Source: Heyndrickxia ginsengihumi (GTDB lineage: Bacteria; Bacillota; Bacilli; Bacillales; Bacillaceae_C). From it: a DNA stretch of 64,000 nucleotides. A program made the translations under genes and the position numbers. Under the pieces are notes generated by a model that saw nothing but the letters and a program-made list of their open reading frames with translations, did no database searches and was not told the origin of the DNA. The stretch spans positions 1 through 64,000 of the forward strand of contig NZ_JAAIWK010000002.1 in assembly GCF_011008565.1 (NCBI RefSeq), read 5' to 3'. Positions within the stretch are counted from its first letter, which is position 1. Each line of letters starts with the position of its first letter. Shown here in pieces: positions 1-12,680 of this stretch.

Positions 1-59
1 AGACAAAACTAAAAGGCTTGAGCCCTGTGCAATACCGAGTTCAAACCTTAGCTATCTAA
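1..59 (+). CDS. IS3-family transposase OrfB, C-terminal fragment
   Basis: In the frame starting at base 3 the DNA encodes TKLKGLSPVQYRVQTLAI followed by TAA. The KxKGLSPVQYR signature is the usual end of the DDE transposase OrfB of IS150-like IS3 elements. Only the last 18 residues are visible because the gene enters from the left window edge; no catalytic residue can be seen. Whether the full gene is intact cannot be judged. Confidence 0.75.
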   Translation, partial: TKLKGLSPVQYRVQTLAI

Positions 60-90
60 TGAAATAAATGTGTCTAACTTTTTGGGGTCA
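1..90 (+). mobile_element. IS3-family insertion sequence, right end (partial)
   Basis: The window opens inside an insertion sequence. A transposase C-terminus ends at 57-59, followed by a short spacer and a terminal inverted-repeat-like end at about 68-90 finishing in GGGGTCA. The terminal CA and the TGACCCCAAAAAG-type end (read inward) are typical of IS3-family (IS150-like) elements. The DNA from 91 onward matches other copies of an intergenic repeat, which places the element boundary at about 90. The left part of the element lies outside the window, so completeness is unknown. Confidence 0.75.
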
Positions 91-209
91 CTTCATGCAT
101 TAGCACGAGGAGGCTCACCAGCCGCCCGCGGAAAGCGAAGTATATTTCCGGAGCGGGGTTGGAGCGCAATATTCAGGTTTTCTTTAGTTAATATACTTTT
201 TCCCAGCCT
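91..209. repeat. Intergenic repeat family A, copy interrupted by the IS
   Basis: Read on the minus strand from 209 to 91 this matches the copies at 17252-17477 and 48468-48646: GCTGGGA, then AAGTATATTAAC, a GCGCTCCAACCCCGCTCC core, CTTCGCTTTCCGC and GGCTGGTGAGCC. The match stops at 91 where the IS3 end begins, so about half of the repeat is displaced or lost. It starts within about 10 bases of the pyrE stop codon. It contains no credible gene. Confidence 0.75.
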
Positions 210-216
210 TTTTATT

Positions 217-840
217 TTATATCCCCCAATTTTCAGGTTCTTTCCGCCAGTTATGTAAAGTTTCCAATTCTTCTTCAAGTATCAGCTGTTTCTCTAATCC
301 GACCTCTAATAATGCAGAGTAATTTGATAATGTATATGCTTCTACACCTTTTTGTTCAAAGTTCTGTCTGGCTGCCTCTAACTGATAATTAAAAATTGCT
401 ACAACACCGAGCACGTTGCATCCCGCCTCTTTTAACGCATTAACTACAGTTAGGACACTTCCCCCTGTTGAAATTAAATCTTCAACAACGACTACTTGCT
501 GGCCGCTTGATATTCTACCCTCTATTTGATTCCCTTTTCCGTGCTTTTTTGCACTTGAACGGACATAGCACATCGGCAAATTCATAAGATCACTAACGAA
601 TGCTGCATGTGCAATTCCGGCTGTTGCAGTACCAGCAATTAATTCTGCTTCAGGAAAATGTTGTTCAATTAACTTTTTCAAGCCAATCGCAATTTCTTTT
701 CGCAAGTTAGGATATGATAATGTAATACGATTATCGCAATAAATCGGTGATTTTAAACCTGAAGACCATGTGAACGGTTCTTTCGGTCTTAAAAAAACTG
801 CTTCAATATCTAGTAATTGTCCAGCTATATATTTTTCCAT
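217..840 (-). CDS. pyrE: Orotate phosphoribosyltransferase
   Basis: PyrE joins orotate and PRPP to give orotidine 5'-phosphate in the cytosolic UMP pathway. The 207-residue protein carries the PRPP-binding loop [13 protein letters not shown] at about residues 116-128 and the N-terminal [13 protein letters not shown] motif of the family. It is the last gene of the pyr operon, 4 bases after pyrF. It is slightly shorter at the C-terminus than I remember for B. subtilis PyrE, and an intergenic repeat begins just after its stop, so the repeat may have reshaped the very end. Confidence 0.96.
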   Translation of the reverse strand: MEKYIAGQLLDIEAVFLRPKEPFTWSSGLKSPIYCDNRITLSYPNLRKEIAIGLKKLIEQHFPEAELIAGTATAGIAHAAFVSDLMNLPMCYVRSSAKKHGKGNQIEGRISSGQQVVVVEDLISTGGSVLTVVNALKEAGCNVLGVVAIFNYQLEAARQNFEQKGVEAYTLSNYSALLEVGLEKQLILEEELETLHNWRKEPENWGI

Positions 841-844
841 TTCA

Positions 845-3228
<2,384 letters not shown>

Positions 3229-3232
<4 letters not shown>

Positions 3233-6200
3233 GAAAAAGTCACCTGCTTACTCGCTGTAATCATTGGTTGAATAGAGAAACTCATAGACTCTAAAATTGA
3301 GAGCATGGCTGCTACCGTATCAAGTGATGTTAAACATGGGATACCACTTTCGACTGCCTCACGGCGAATTTGAAAGCCGTCCCGTTCATATTGCTGCCCC
3401 TTTGTCATTGTGTTGATCACAAATTGTACATCTCCATCACGGATACTATCTAGTATTGTTTTTTCGCCGCCACCGATTTTATCGATCACTTCTACATCTA
3501 AGCCAAATTGGCTAAAATATTGGGCCGTTCCTGTCGTAGCTAATAATGTGAAACCAATTGCTTTAAATCTTTGTGCTAATTGCAATGCTTCATGTTTATC
3601 TTTATCCGCAATAGTAAATAAAATCTTTCCATATTGCTTTAATGCTGTGCCAGCTCCAAGCAATCCTTTGTAAAGAGCTTTTTCAAAGGTACGATCTTTC
3701 CCCATTACTTCCCCAGTCGACTTCATTTCCGGTCCTAAAGTTGGCTCTACTCTTTTTAACTTCGCAAATGAGAAGACAGGTACTTTAACAAAAACTTCAT
3801 CTTTTTCAGGCTTTAGTCCTGTACCGAATCCTAAACTTTGCAATGAATGACCTAAGATTACTTTTGTGGCCAGTTTCGCCATTGGTACATCAGTGATTTT
3901 ACTTAAAAACGGTACCGTTCTACTTGAACGCGGATTTACTTCGATTACATATAGCTCATCGTTGGATACAATGAATTGAATGTTCATAAGACCGACAATT
4001 TGTAATTCTTTTGCTAGTTTCTTAATATAGTCAAACATCTTTTCTTTTAGTTTTAACGATAATCTTTGCGGCGGATATACAGCAATTGAGTCCCCTGAGT
4101 GAACACCGGCACGTTCAATATGTTCAACAATGCCCGGAACAAGAACATCCGTTCCGTCAGCGATGACATCCACTTCAAATTCATTTCCAGTTATATAACG
4201 GTCAATCAAAACCGGCTGATTCGGACTTACTTTTACGGCATGCTTCATATATTGATGGAGATCACTTTCCTGATAGACAATTTCCATTGCCCTTCCACCT
4301 AGTACAAAAGATGGACGGACGAGCACAGGATAACCAATTTCCTGGGCAATGATGATCGCTTCTTCAACAGATGTCGCTGTTTTTCCTAATGGTCTTGCAA
4401 TTTGCAATTTATTTAATGCTTCTTCAAACTTATGACGATCTTCTGCACGTTCAAGACTTTCAAGTGAGGTTCCGAGAATTTGAACACCGCGCTCTGTTAA
4501 TTGCTCTGCAAGATTAATTGCCGTTTGCCCGCCAAATTGTACAACGACTCCTTCAGGTTTCTCCAAATCGACAATATGCATTACATCTTCGATCGTCAAC
4601 GGTTCAAAATATAGTTTGTCAGATATACTAAAATCTGTTGATACCGTCTCTGGATTATTATTGATAATAATCGCCTCATATCCTGCTTCTTGGATCGCCC
4701 AAACTGCATGCACAGTTGCATAATCAAATTCAATTCCCTGTCCGATTCTAATTGGTCCTGAACCTAGCACAATAATACTTTTGCGTTTCGTGCGGATTGA
4801 CTCATTTTCGTCTTCATAAGTTCCATAGTAATATGGCGTTTCGGAGGCAAACTCTGCTGCACACGTGTCAACCATTTTATAAACTGGCTGTAAGCTACGT
4901 TCTTTTCTCCAATCATAAACCGTTTTTTCATCCGTATCCCATAGCTTCGCGATTGTTGCATCTGCAAATCCCAGTTTTTTCGCATGTTTCACGACTTCTT
5001 CATTCCAAGGAGAGGTTTGCAGTCGTGTTTCAAATTGAATAATATTATTTATTTTATATAAATAGAAAAGATCGATTTTACTCCAGTCATGAATTTGCTC
5101 GATTGTGATTCCTCTTCTTAACGCTTCAGCAATATAAAAGATTCTTTCATCGCCAGCATTTCTAATTCGCTTTTCTAGCAAATGACCATCAATTTGATCT
5201 GCATCTAACAGTTCAAAATGGGAGATGCCGATTTCAAGTGAGCGAATGGCTTTTAAAATTGATTCTTCAAAATTCCGTCCAATTGCCATCACTTCTCCTG
5301 TTGCTTTCATTTGTGTGCCAAGTCTTCGATAGGCTTGCTCGAATTTATCAAAAGGAAAGCGTGGAATTTTCGTGACAACATAGTCTAACGATGGCTCGAA
5401 ATTCGCAAAGGTTGTTCCTGTAACTGGATTTTTCATTTCAGCAAGCGTTAAGCCGACAGCAATTTTTGCAGATAATTTTGCAATCGGGTAACCAGTTGCT
5501 TTTGAAGCGAGGGCAGATGAACGACTGACACGCGGATTCACTTCAATGACATAGTAGTCAAAGCTATTAGGATCTAATGCAAGCTGAACATTACATCCAC
5601 CTTCAATGCCTAATGCACGAATAATCTTTAATGAGACATTCCTTAACATTTGGTACTCTTTATCACTTAACGTTTGGCTTGGAGCGACAACAATGGAATC
5701 GCCTGTATGAACGCCGACAGGATCGATATTTTCCATATTGCACACAACAATCGCATGATCTTCTCCATCTCGCATCACTTCATATTCAATTTCTTTAAAA
5801 CCGGCAATGCTTTTTTCTAACAAGCATTGATGAACAGGACTCTGTCTTAAACCATTTGTAACGATGTCGATCAGTTCCTCTTCCGATTTACAGATTCCTC
5901 CGCCTGTTCCACCTAAAGTATAGGCAGGACGAACGATAATCGGGTAACCTTGTTCACTTACAAACTGATACGCTTCTTCAAGAGAATGAATGATTGTGCT
6001 TACGGGAACTGGTTCCTCAATTTGTTTCATCAAATCACGAAATGCTTCACGATCTTCCGCTTGCTCAATTGCTGCAAGATTAGTACCTAATACTTCTACC
6101 CCGTACTCTTCTAAAATGCCTGTTTTTGCCAGTTCCATCGCAATATTTAAGCCTGTTTGCCCTCCTAAAGTAGGGAGGATGGCATCAGGTCTTTCGTTCC

Positions 6201-6435
6201 GAATTATTTGACTAACAAATTCACATGTTAGTGGTTCAATATATACTTTGTCTGCAATTTCTGTATCCGTCATAATCGTTGCCGGATTGGAATTGACAAG
6301 CACAACTTTATATCCTTCTTCTTTTAACGCTAAACATGCTTGTGTACCAGCATAATCAAACTCCGCTGCTTGACCAATAATAATCGGACCTGATCCGATA
6401 ACTAAAATTTTATGTATATCAGTGCGTTTTGGCAT
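3229..6435 (-). CDS. carB: Carbamoyl-phosphate synthase, large subunit
   Basis: CarB (PyrAB) makes carbamoyl phosphate from bicarbonate, ammonia and two ATP; the ammonia comes from CarA. The 1068 residues show the two homologous ATP-grasp halves ([20 protein letters not shown] near the N-terminus, [16 protein letters not shown] in the middle) and an MGS-type allosteric domain at the C-terminus, where UMP/PRPP control is known in the family. The ATG at 6435 ([10 protein letters not shown]) follows a TAAGGAGG site, so the 10-residue longer reading is rejected. It overlaps carA by 17 bases and pyrK by 4. The pyrimidine location marks it as the pyrimidine-specific enzyme. Confidence 0.96.
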
Positions 6436-7519
6436 AGTTGGTTTCCTCCTTAGTATGTTCCTCAATTAAGTATAGGAATTGATCAAATAATGGATTTGAA
6501 TCATGTGGTCCAGGAGATGCTTCCGGATGATATTGCACTGTAAATGCTGGATATACCGTATGTGCTAATCCTTCAATCGTGCCATCATTTAAAGCCCGTT
6601 CGGTCACAATGAGCCCCGTTCCTTTCAAAGTTTGTTCATTGACCGCATAACCATGATTTTGTGCCGTCATAACTGTTTTTCCTGTCTCCACACTTTGTAC
6701 AGGATGGTTTGCACCGCGGTGACCAAATTTTAATTTAAAAGTGTCAGCTCCGCATGCAAGTGCGAATAATTGATGGCCAAGACAAATGCCAAATAAAGGA
6801 ATCTTTCCTAATAGACTTTGAATCATAGGAATGGCACATGACACATCTTTCGGATTACCAGGTCCATTTGAAAGCATCACGCCATCAGGCTTTAGTGCGA
6901 GAATTTCAGTTGCGGATGTTTGAAACGGAACGATTGTTACTTTACAGTTTCTTTTTACTAATTCTGCCACAATATTTTTCTTTGCCCCAAAATCAACTAA
7001 GACAATGTGCTTCCCGGATCCTGCTATTTCTTCGCAAACTTTTGTTGAAACTTGTGCAACTGCATCGATTTGAAACTGTCTTGCTTTCAAGCTTTCAACT
7101 ATTTCAGAAGGATCTGAATGTTCGTCGCAAATCGCTGCCTTCAATGTGCCGAACTCACGAATTTTTCTTGTCAGTTTTCTAGTGTCTATACTTGAAATAC
7201 CAGGAATATTGTACTTTTTCAAAAATTCATCAAGTGATAATGAACTGCGCCAATTAGACGGGAAATTTGCCCATTCTTTCACAACAACTCCTTTTATATA
7301 TGGACATGTTGCTTCAAAGTCATCTTCATTTATTCCATAATTTCCAATTAAAGGATAGGTGAAAGTGACGATTTGTCCATAAAAAGAAGGATCTGTCAGC
7401 GTTTCCTGATACCCTGTCATGCCTGTCGTAAAAACAATTTCTCCTTCTGTTACATGTTCACTGCCAAATCCTTCTCCAACAAAAACCGAACCATCTTCTA
7501 ATATTAGTTGTCTTTTCAT
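6419..7519 (-). CDS. carA: Carbamoyl-phosphate synthase, small (glutaminase) subunit
   Basis: CarA (PyrAA) hydrolyses glutamine and channels ammonia to CarB. The C-terminal class I glutamine amidotransferase domain has its nucleophile in FGICLGHQ (Cys about 246) and the His-Glu pair in [11 protein letters not shown] start it at the ATG at 7519 ([10 protein letters not shown]), which overlaps the pyrC stop by 4 bases and follows GGAGAGAGGAG; the upstream in-frame ATG at 7594 lies deep in pyrC and lacks a comparable site. This gives 366 residues, a normal length. Confidence 0.95.
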   Translation of the reverse strand: MKRQLILEDGSVFVGEGFGSEHVTEGEIVFTTGMTGYQETLTDPSFYGQIVTFTYPLIGNYGINEDDFEATCPYIKGVVVKEWANFPSNWRSSLSLDEFLKKYNIPGISSIDTRKLTRKIREFGTLKAAICDEHSDPSEIVESLKARQFQIDAVAQVSTKVCEEIAGSGKHIVLVDFGAKKNIVAELVKRNCKVTIVPFQTSATEILALKPDGVMLSNGPGNPKDVSCAIPMIQSLLGKIPLFGICLGHQLFALACGADTFKLKFGHRGANHPVQSVETGKTVMTAQNHGYAVNEQTLKGTGLIVTERALNDGTIEGLAHTVYPAFTVQYHPEASPGPHDSNPLFDQFLYLIEEHTKEETNYAKTH

Positions 7520-8802
7520 TTTACTAACAGCTCCTCTCTCCACTTTAATTCCCCTGCGACAAACGTGGCTACTGGCCAGCCGCTGCATTCCCAACCATGA
7601 AACGGAGTATTCTTTCCTTTTGAAACAAATGAATCTCGATCAATTGCTTTTTTCTCGTTAAGATCCACTAATACAATATCGGCTTCTTTGCCAATTTCAA
7701 TTGTTCCATATGGTAATCCGAATGCTTTTGCAGGTTTGACTGTCAACCAATCTACTAGTTGCTCGAATGTAAACATTTCCTTTTTAACAAACTCGGTATA
7801 AAGTAAAGGAAAGGCTGTTTCAAAACCAACAATCCCAAAAGGAGCTTTCATCATATCCTTTGCTTTTTCTTCTTCAGTATGTGGCGCATGATCTGTAGCT
7901 ATAAAATCAATTGTTCCATCTAGTAAACCTTCTATGAGCGCAGCTCTGTCAGCCTTTGCCCGTAATGGCGGATTCATTTTATAATTCGTATCAACTGCCG
8001 GAATATCATCTTCACATAAAAGTAAATGATGTGGCGTTACTTCAGCCGTAACTTTTATACCTGCTTTTTTTGCATCACGAACAACTCTAACCGATTCTTT
8101 TGTACTAATATGACAAACATGATAATGACAGCCCGTTGCTTCGGAAAGCAATACATCTCGTGCAATTTGTACAGATTCTGCTAGTGAGGGAATTCCTTTT
8201 AGGTCGTGCTTTTTCGCGAATTCCCCGTCGTGTACTGCTCCGCCATGTATGAGGGAATTGTCTTCACAATGAGCAACAACAGCCATGTTTATGGAGGCAG
8301 CTCTTTTCATCGCTTCTAACATTTGATCTGCTTCTTGTACACCAATACCATCATCTGTAAAGGCAAAAGCTCCTGCTGTTTTTAAGCTTGGAAAGTCTGT
8401 TAATTCTTTTCCTTGTTGATCTTTTGTAATAGCCGCATATGGAAGTACACGAACATATGCTGTTTCATTCATTCGTTCAAAAAATTGTTTTAACCGTTCA
8501 GGTCGATCCATTACTGGCTTTGTATTCGGCATCGCTGCAATGGTTGTAAATCCTCCCCTCGCTGCCGCTAAAGTACCTGTTTCAATCGTTTCTTTATGCT
8601 CAAATCCCGGTTCTCTTAAATGTGAATGAAGATCAATGAGCCCAGGTAAGACAACAAGATTACTTGCATCGATCATGTCTTCACCATGCTCGCTTAAATG
8701 CTCACCAATCTCTTTAATTTTTCCATTATGGATGCGAATATCTTTTTTTATAAGACGATTTTCCTTATCTATTAAACTTCCATTTTTAATAAGCCAATTC
8801 AT
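7516..8802 (-). CDS. pyrC: Dihydroorotase
   Basis: PyrC closes carbamoyl-aspartate to dihydroorotate. The 428-residue amidohydrolase has the metal-binding HxH in [10 protein letters not shown] (His 59 and 61), a later TDHAPH motif, and the MPNTKP segment typical of Bacillus-type (class I) dihydroorotases. Its ATG directly follows the pyrB stop (TAAATG) and its ribosome binding site lies inside the end of pyrB, so translation is probably coupled. The 4-base overlap with carA continues the operon. Confidence 0.96.
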   Translation of the reverse strand: MNWLIKNGSLIDKENRLIKKDIRIHNGKIKEIGEHLSEHGEDMIDASNLVVLPGLIDLHSHLREPGFEHKETIETGTLAAARGGFTTIAAMPNTKPVMDRPERLKQFFERMNETAYVRVLPYAAITKDQQGKELTDFPSLKTAGAFAFTDDGIGVQEADQMLEAMKRAASINMAVVAHCEDNSLIHGGAVHDGEFAKKHDLKGIPSLAESVQIARDVLLSEATGCHYHVCHISTKESVRVVRDAKKAGIKVTAEVTPHHLLLCEDDIPAVDTNYKMNPPLRAKADRAALIEGLLDGTIDFIATDHAPHTEEEKAKDMMKAPFGIVGFETAFPLLYTEFVKKEMFTFEQLVDWLTVKPAKAFGLPYGTIEIGKEADIVLVDLNEKKAIDRDSFVSKGKNTPFHGWECSGWPVATFVAGELKWREELLVK

Positions 8803-9699
8803 TTAACAAACCACCTTTTCGTTTTGTAAAATTGTCTTTAATATTGCCATACGAGCAAAAACGCCATTTTCCATTTGTTTAAAAATTCTTGAACGCTTTC
8901 CTTCTACTAATTCGCTGGCAATTTCCACATCTCTATTAACTGGACCAGGGTGCATGATAATGCTTCCTTGTTTCATTTGTTGTTCTCTTTCTAGTGTTAA
9001 TCCGTATTGAATATGGTAGTCAGCCTTTGAAAATTGCGCTGATTGTTCATGTCTCTCATGCTGGATTCTTAGGAGCATCACGACATCTGCCTCCTTAATC
9101 CCCTGATTTATTTCTATATAATCTGTTTGCAGGAATGTTGGATCAAACCAATCTCTTGGTCCGGAAAACTTCACATTTGCACCAAGTTTCCGCAATGCTT
9201 CGTAATTTGAACGGGCCACCCGGCTATGAACAATATCGCCGACGATTAAAACATTTAGGCCATTAAAATAGCCAAATTCTTGCTTAATTGTTAGTAAATC
9301 TAATAGGCATTGGCTTGGATGCTGACCGCTCCCATCTCCGCCATTCACAATTGAGAGATCAACATGATTTATAAGCTGTTCATAATAGTGGTCTTGCTTA
9401 TGTCTAATAACTGCAAGCTTAACACCAATAGACTGCAAAGTTTTAATCGTATCATATAAGGTCTCGCCTTTAAGCACACTTGAGTTGCCAATTTCAAAAG
9501 GTAATAATTCGAGTCCCAATCTTCTTTCTGCAATTTCAAAGCTGCATTTTGTCCTTGTACTTGGTTCATAAAATAGATTTGCAACGAAAACAGGCTCTGT
9601 TGTCTTCCATTGTTCTCCTCTTGAAAATGTATCCGCTTCTTGTAATAGCTCCATGATTTCAGTCGTGTTCATATCTGAAATAGATAAGAAATGTTTCAT
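8803..9699 (-). CDS. pyrB: Aspartate carbamoyltransferase, catalytic chain
   Basis: PyrB condenses carbamoyl phosphate with aspartate, the committed pyrimidine step. The carbamoyl-phosphate site YEPSTRTKCSFE lies at about residues 44-55 and HPGPVNR near the C-terminus is also a family motif. Of three close ATGs, the one at 9699 (MKHFLSISDM) has a GGAG element about 8 bases upstream, while the ATGs at 9714 and 9708 do not, so I use it (298 residues). No pyrI regulatory chain is present, as expected in Bacillus. It lies immediately downstream of a PyrR attenuator. Confidence 0.95.
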   Translation of the reverse strand: MKHFLSISDMNTTEIMELLQEADTFSRGEQWKTTEPVFVANLFYEPSTRTKCSFEIAERRLGLELLPFEIGNSSVLKGETLYDTIKTLQSIGVKLAVIRHKQDHYYEQLINHVDLSIVNGGDGSGQHPSQCLLDLLTIKQEFGYFNGLNVLIVGDIVHSRVARSNYEALRKLGANVKFSGPRDWFDPTFLQTDYIEINQGIKEADVVMLLRIQHERHEQSAQFSKADYHIQYGLTLEREQQMKQGSIIMHPGPVNRDVEIASELVEGKRSRIFKQMENGVFARMAILKTILQNEKVVC

Positions 9700-9764
9700 C
9701 AATACCATCTCCATTCATTTACTTTGCAGCTATTTTTACTTTTTACACTTTTTTCGTAGGACCA

Positions 9765-9885
9765 TAAAAAAATGCACCCTGGATGATTCAGGGTGCATGA
9801 AAGATTGATCGGCATATGCTGATACCATTATCATGACACCCTTTTAGGCCTCTCTGGACCTCGCTTAAAAGGTGTTATTCATATG
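9765..9885 (-). promoter_or_regulatory. PyrR attenuator in front of pyrB
   Basis: On the minus strand, a PyrR-binding anti-antiterminator loop GGTCCAGAGAGGCC (9848-9861) sits on a stem formed by ACACC-TTTT and AAAAGG-GTGT. It is followed by a terminator with stem ATGCACCCT/AGGGTGCAT (9772-9798) and a run of U (9765-9771). PyrR with UMP or UTP stabilises the anti-antiterminator, so the terminator forms and pyrB expression falls. In B. subtilis this attenuator lies between pyrP and pyrB; here no pyrP separates it from the preceding one. Confidence 0.9.
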
Positions 9886-9898
9886 TTTATGACCTTAA

Positions 9899-9992
9899 AT
9901 AAAAAGCCCTCTTTGTCATAGAGGCTGACAAAGAGGGCTTAATGAAGCCACCCATCCTTTGTCAGCCTCTCTGGACTGCTTATTAAAAGGAT

Positions 9993-9994
<2 letters not shown>
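9899..9994 (-). promoter_or_regulatory. PyrR attenuator directly after pyrR
   Basis: The minus strand shows a PyrR loop AGTCCAGAGAGGCTGAC (9961-9977) flanked by ATCCTTT and AAAGGAT, whose upstream arm overlaps the end of pyrR. The terminator stem AAGCCCTCTTTGTC/GACAAAGAGGGCTT (9904-9940) is 14 perfect pairs followed by U residues. The alternative antiterminator is visible directly: AGAGGCTGACAAAG from the PyrR loop pairs perfectly with CTTTGTCAGCCTCT inside the terminator. This corresponds to the B. subtilis pyrR-pyrP attenuator, but no pyrP follows. Confidence 0.92.
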
Positions 9995-10650
<656 letters not shown>

Positions 10651-10661
10651 AAGTTAATTTA

Positions 10662-10690
10662 AAGATAAACTTTCCCGCACAATTTGTCAA
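10662..10690 (-). promoter_or_regulatory. Sigma-A promoter of the pyr operon
   Basis: On the minus strand TTGACA (10685-10690) is followed after exactly 17 bases by TATCTT (10662-10667). The start point would fall near 10655, just ahead of the PyrR loop of attenuator 1. It lies 12 bases after the rluD stop with no terminator between, so some readthrough from rluD is possible. Confidence 0.8.
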
Positions 10691-10701
10691 TATTTATTTT
10701 A

Positions 10702-11610
10702 TTATATTTTACGTAATTGATTTAACAGTTCCTCGTACTCTTTAGGCAATGGTGCCTCAAATTCAAGATACTGATTTGTACGTGGATGTGTAAAGCCTAA
10801 TAAACCAGCATGCAACGCTTGTCCCCCAATTGAAAGGGTTTTTTTCGGTCCATATTTAGGATCTCCTACTAGCGGAAATCCAATGTATTTCATATGAACG
10901 CGAATTTGATGTGTACGTCCTGTTTCTAATTGACATTCAACTAATGTATAATTATTTAAACGTTCTATTACGCTAAAATGAGTAATTGCAGGTTTTCCGT
11001 TGTCAACAACTGCCATCCGCTGCCGATCATCTGGATCGCGACCGATCGGTGCATCAATCGTTCCTACCTCATGTGGAATCACCCCATGAACTAATGCGTA
11101 ATACTTTCTCGTTACCGTTTTATCTTTTAATTGTTGCGCTAGTTTTTCATGTGCTAAATCATTTTTTGCAACCATTAATAATCCTGACGTATCTTTATCA
11201 ATACGATGAACAATTCCCGGTCTTAGCACTCCGTTAATGCCTGACAAATCTTTACAGTGAAACATTAATCCATTCACTAAAGTTCCTGTCATATGTCCAT
11301 GAGAAGGATGCACAACCATGCCTTTAGGTTTATTTACGACTAACACATCAGCATCTTCATAATATATGTCAAGATCCATATTTTCTGGCTGGACATCAAG
11401 AACTTCAGGCTCTGGAATTTCTATATAAATTTGATCGTTTAAAACACAACGATAATTTGCCTTTTCATGTTTTCCGTTCACTGTAACTTTTTTTTCCTTA
11501 ATCCACTGCTGAACTTGAGATCTTGAACATTCTTCCTGCAATGATGAAATGACTTTATCAAGACGTTCATTTACTTCACTTTCGCTGATAATATGCTGAA
11601 TTGTTTCCAT
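10702..11610 (-). CDS. rluD: Ribosomal large subunit pseudouridine synthase, RluD family
   Basis: This is the B. subtilis YlyB equivalent. An S4 RNA-binding domain occupies about residues 13-70 and a pseudouridine synthase domain follows, with the catalytic aspartate in HRIDKDTSGLL (Asp about 138). The family isomerises uridines in helix 69 and nearby sites of 23S rRNA, but the exact target here is inferred. Four bases separate it from lspA upstream, indicating one transcript. Confidence 0.93.
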   Translation of the reverse strand: METIQHIISESEVNERLDKVISSLQEECSRSQVQQWIKEKKVTVNGKHEKANYRCVLNDQIYIEIPEPEVLDVQPENMDLDIYYEDADVLVVNKPKGMVVHPSHGHMTGTLVNGLMFHCKDLSGINGVLRPGIVHRIDKDTSGLLMVAKNDLAHEKLAQQLKDKTVTRKYYALVHGVIPHEVGTIDAPIGRDPDDRQRMAVVDNGKPAITHFSVIERLNNYTLVECQLETGRTHQIRVHMKYIGFPLVGDPKYGPKKTLSIGGQALHAGLLGFTHPRTNQYLEFEAPLPKEYEELLNQLRKI

Positions 11611-11613
11611 AGA

Positions 11614-12081
11614 TTACTCCTTTGATTTTCGATCATCCATTAAGACAAAAATAAATAATAGGATAACACCAATTGTTAAGCTTGAATCTGCAACATTAAA
11701 AATAGCAAAATCATAGTGGACGAAATGAAGCTGTACGAAGTCAACAACTTCCCCACGGAAAAGACGATCAATGAAATTACCTATTGCCCCTCCAAGAATT
11801 AATGCCAGACTAACTCCTAGCAAATACTTAAATTTTGCATGTTTTTGTATGTAATAAATGATTCCTAAAATAACGACAATCGTAATGGCATAGAAAAGCC
11901 ACATTTGTCCCTCTAAAATGCTAAATGCTGCTCCGGTATTGCGAGTAGAGGTAATATAAAAGAAATGCGGAATAACTGTAATACTATCACCAAGATTCAT
12001 GTTTTTAACAATCAACCATTTCGTTAATTGGTCAATTGCAATAACTACTAACGTGATTAAATAGTACAACAACAAATACAA
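11614..12081 (-). CDS. lspA: Lipoprotein signal peptidase (signal peptidase II)
   Basis: LspA cleaves the signal peptide of diacylglyceryl prolipoproteins in the membrane. Four membrane segments can be seen in 155 residues, with the catalytic aspartates in GNFIDR (Asp about 105) and FNVADSS (Asp about 132) and the conserved NTGAAFS loop. It lies between ylyA and rluD exactly as in B. subtilis. Confidence 0.95.
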   Translation of the reverse strand: MYLLLYYLITLVVIAIDQLTKWLIVKNMNLGDSITVIPHFFYITSTRNTGAAFSILEGQMWLFYAITIVVILGIIYYIQKHAKFKYLLGVSLALILGGAIGNFIDRLFRGEVVDFVQLHFVHYDFAIFNVADSSLTIGVILLFIFVLMDDRKSKE

Positions 12082-12114
12082 TATAAATCCCCCGTCCCAT
12101 CAATCTTATGTATG

Positions 12115-12139
12115 AATGGAGATGAAAAATATCTCCATT
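12115..12139 (-). terminator. Hairpin between ylyA and lspA
   Basis: AATGGAGAT and ATCTCCATT form a nine-pair stem in the 115-base gap between ylyA and lspA. No U-run follows on either strand, so it may be a weak terminator or an mRNA-end or processing structure rather than a strong stop. Confidence 0.35.
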
Positions 12140-12196
12140 AAGGCTATATGCTACTTAAGCATTTTAGCACAAACAAGAATAAGGGGAAAGTAAGAG

Positions 12197-12481
12197 CTAA
12201 TAAGTACTATAATCAAAAGGGACAGAAACTTTCCCATATGACCATATAGTATTCCAATCTTTTGAGGATTTTAATGTAGGTACTTCTTTCAACCAATGAG
12301 CAGGAAGAGGATCTCCAGTTTGTTCACATGCACCATATTGTCCTTTTTGACATTTTATAAGTGCTTGTTCAATATCTTTTAATTCTTCATATATCAGCTG
12401 CTGAACGGTTTCGTCTTTCGCTTCGTATATGCTTAACTCTTCTTGTAATCCATTCAGAAGTTCTTCTATACTTTTACTCAT
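12197..12481 (-). CDS. ylyA: YlyA-like DksA/TraR-family protein, truncated
   Basis: The gene sits between ileS and lspA where B. subtilis has ylyA, a forespore-expressed RNA polymerase-binding DksA/TraR relative. The N-terminus is a helical hairpin-like region, and CQKGQYGACEQTGDPLP (about residues 43-59) matches the first half of the DksA-type zinc finger, CxxGxYGxCExxGxPIP. The second cysteine pair is absent: the C-terminus reads on as LKSSKDWNTIW and ends at residue 94. It may fold without zinc or be on the way to decay. The ATG at 12481 has a GGGGGGA site. Confidence 0.75.
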   Translation of the reverse strand: MSKSIEELLNGLQEELSIYEAKDETVQQLIYEELKDIEQALIKCQKGQYGACEQTGDPLPAHWLKEVPTLKSSKDWNTIWSYGKVSVPFDYSTY

Positions 12482-12580
12482 TTATGATCCCCCCAAAAAT
12501 CTTTACAAATAGTCTTCCCGATTCCGCTCGTTTCTTGAGGAGTAACGTTTTCTAAAAGTAACAAAATATTCAAGTATAAA

Positions 12581-12656
12581 TAGAAAGAAACCTGATATCC
12601 TTCCTTTTAAAAGTTAAGTCTGTACTCAGCTTTCATCAGAATGAATATCAGGCCTC
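12581..12656 (-). terminator. Probable ileS terminator
   Basis: On the minus strand, a CCTGATAT/ATATCAGG stem (12645-12652 with 12591-12598) closes a long loop and is followed by TTTCTTTC. It lies 30-100 bases after the ileS stop. The loop is unusually large, so confidence is moderate. Confidence 0.5.
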
Positions 12657-12680
12657 TGAAATTTAAATAGAAGCTAATCT

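Noticed and set aside
70-278. Two overlapping 61-62 residue frames on both strands
   Set aside because: They lie in the IS end and repeat family A and have no ribosome binding site or similarity.
6838-7182. 114-residue plus-strand frame inside carA
   Set aside because: Antisense shadow with low-complexity composition.
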